DNA from: CAYOZL01 sp964408435
GTDB lineage: Bacteria > Bdellovibrionota_C > UBA2361 > SZUA-149 > CAYOZL01
DNA: 64,000 bases
Direction: 5' to 3'
Assembly (NCBI GenBank): GCA_964408435.1
Contig: CAYOZL010000002.1
Coordinates: 12,413-76,412 of the forward strand
The notes beneath the pieces are model-generated. The model worked only from the letters and a program-made list of their open reading frames with translations. It was not told where the DNA came from and ran no database searches. How positions within the stretch are numbered: position 1 is the first letter of the stretch; each line of letters starts with the position of its first letter. Below are positions 63,357-64,000 of the stretch, one piece after another. A program made the position numbers and the translations under genes.

Positions 63357-63428
63357 GTTTGATAACGTTAAAAAACACTGGATTTGCGCCGCAGGTGCGA
63401 AATCCAGTGGTTTATATTGTTATACCAC
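63357..63428 (-). repeat. attC recombination site (cassette A)
   Basis: 72 bases. Outer cores GTATAAC (minus, 63425-63419) and GTTATCAA (63366 downward) match RYYYAAC and GTTRRRY. The centre holds a 10-bp palindrome (cactggattt/aaatccagtg) around GCGCC/GGTGC. Extra-helical asymmetry was not scored. Confidence 0.85.
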
Positions 63429-63435
63429 GAATCCA

Positions 63436-63789
63436 CTACTTTTGACTTTGTAATATATTTAGAGTGGCCTTTGCCCTCTTAGCTATCTCAAGCCATGATT
63501 CGTTACTCTGAAGTGCCTTTAAACCCTCTTCTGGGCTTGGTAATTTTTTTGAGTTAAATTCATAAAATTTATTAAAACTGGCTAAAACTTCTAGCTCACT
63601 TGCAGAAAATGCCTGCTTAAAATCTTCTGTTAGGTGGTAAAAATCATCGAACCACATACAAACAAGTTCTGATGGCACATCAGCAATAGGTACATTTTCT
63701 TGATACTCGAGTTGATTTTCTAATGAGGATAATAGTTCTAAAAGCTCAATAGCATTTTTTCGGAAGGAAGTTTTTTCAGATTCTTTCAT
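63436..63789 (-). CDS. Cassette gene: unknown 117-aa protein
   Basis: Start chosen at the ATG at 63789 rather than an upstream TTG at 63801. The 117-residue soluble protein is mostly helical and acidic (SSLENQLEYQENVP, EVLASFNKFYEFNSKK, WLEIAKRAKATLNIL), with no known motif. The stop is 7 bases before attC; the start is 31 bases from the recombination point. Typical orphan cassette gene. Confidence 0.75.
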   Translation of the reverse strand: MKESEKTSFRKNAIELLELLSSLENQLEYQENVPIADVPSELVCMWFDDFYHLTEDFKQAFSASELEVLASFNKFYEFNSKKLPSPEEGLKALQSNESWLEIAKRAKATLNILQSQK

Positions 63790-63811
63790 TATAATCAACA
63801 AATTTGGCTAA

Positions 63812-63885
63812 GTGGTATAACGTGCCTAGAATACGGGTTTTTTGCACGCAGGGCAAAATCACGTGATTTGTATTGTTATATGGCG
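63812..63885 (-). repeat. attC recombination site (preceding cassette)
   Basis: 74 bases. Minus strand CATATAACAATACAAA opens and CACGTTATACCAC closes it. The centre has ttttgc/gcaaaa arms around acgcagg, and shares the ATAACAATA and GATTT-GC core with the site at 63357-63428. Confidence 0.85.
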
Positions 63886-63909
63886 TACGTGCTTCATGTC
63901 TCCTTAAAA

Positions 63910-63940
63910 AAATGGCCTTCCTATTTTCGAAAGGCCATTT
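63910..63940 (-). terminator. Rho-independent terminator inside the cassette array
   Basis: Stem aaatggcctt/aaggccattt, 10 perfect bp, 11-base loop; on the minus strand a run of T's follows (aaaaaaa at 63906-63912 of the plus strand). It lies after the partial gene stop at 63967 and before the attC at 63885. Confidence 0.75.
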
Positions 63941-63966
63941 TCTGAGAAATTAAAAAGTAACTCAAT

Positions 63967-64000
63967 TTATTTCCCAAAACCACTGCCCTGTCGGTCTTTA
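63967..64000 (-). CDS. Partial CDS, C-terminal end only
   Basis: The minus strand reads ...KDRQGSGFGK then TAA (63969-63967). It is open to the right edge and precedes the terminator and an attC site in the same direction, so it is probably the gene of the preceding cassette, its beginning beyond the window. Ten visible residues do not allow a name. Confidence 0.45.
   Translation of the reverse strand, partial: KDRQGSGFGK

Larger units (their letters stand above)
62998..64000 (-). mobile_element. Integron gene-cassette array (last cassettes, minus strand)
   Basis: Two full attC sites (63812-63885, 63357-63428) and one half attC (62998-63026) alternate with genes on the minus strand, each stop codon 2-7 bases before an attC start. 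Each cassette's first bases are the reverse complement of the first bases of its own attC (for example GTTATACCAC at 63821-63812 with GTGGTATAAC at 63428-63419), as expected for IntI-mediated cassettes. The integrase and attI should lie beyond 64000. Integration runs toward lower coordinates. Confidence 0.85.

Overview
The window is AT-rich chromosomal DNA from a Gram-negative bacterium, probably an uncultivated and perhaps marine relative of the Proteobacteria. The evidence for a diderm cell is several lipobox lipoproteins, phosphatidylserine decarboxylase, the AmgK/MurU cell-wall recycling pair, a type IV pilin-like protein, AMIN and PEP-CTERM proteins, and an exopolysaccharide cluster. I cannot name the lineage. 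An HU protein with a histone H1-like tail, a cluster-type PurF and a cysteine-rich protein of a type I associate with candidate-phyla bacteria do not point to a well-known order.

Layout. Positions 1-11 kb: a truncated TPR protein, a PLP aminotransferase and lipoyl synthase (overlapping genes), an acidic SCP2-like protein, coaE, ligA, a glycosyltransferase with two unknown neighbours, and a secreted zinc metalloprotease. 11-20 kb: HU-H1 fusion, two glycosyltransferases, a 48-residue membrane protein, then an operon amgK-murU-Cys-rich protein-psd, and rsmI. 20-25.7 kb: fadJ-like, metK with a readable promoter, rapZ, two tandem Bor-type lipoproteins and a pilin. 25.7-30.2 kb: a 4.4-kb island bounded by a 43-bp duplication of a tRNA(CAU) 3' half. 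It carries two divergent zinc-ribbon repeat proteins around a ParB-like gene and has no recognisable integrase. 30.3-30.5 kb: a large nested palindrome. 30.5-34 kb: PPP phosphatase, lipB, lepA. 34-42 kb: nucleotide-sugar and exopolysaccharide genes (epimerase, UDP-xylose synthase, Ugd, initiating sugar transferase, three glycosyltransferases). 42-59 kb: folA-thyA, mgsA, metB-like, a site-2 protease, comM, AMIN protein, two PEP-CTERM proteins, purF, M42 peptidase, coaD-rsmD, tRNA-Gly and tRNA-Lys. 59-62.9 kb: hydrolase, secreted proteins and a DUF2079-like membrane protein. 62.9-64 kb: the end of an integron gene-cassette array read on the minus strand, with its last attC site cut by an IS3-like remnant.

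How it fits together. Most of the window is housekeeping. The exopolysaccharide cluster supplies UDP-glucose, UDP-glucuronate and UDP-xylose for a polymer started by the polyprenyl glycosylphosphotransferase. PEP-CTERM proteins commonly accompany such clusters, although no exosortase lies here. The accessory parts are the tRNA island, the nested palindrome beside it, and the integron array. The island, with its repeated zinc-ribbon proteins and ParB-like protein, is the best candidate for an undescribed system.
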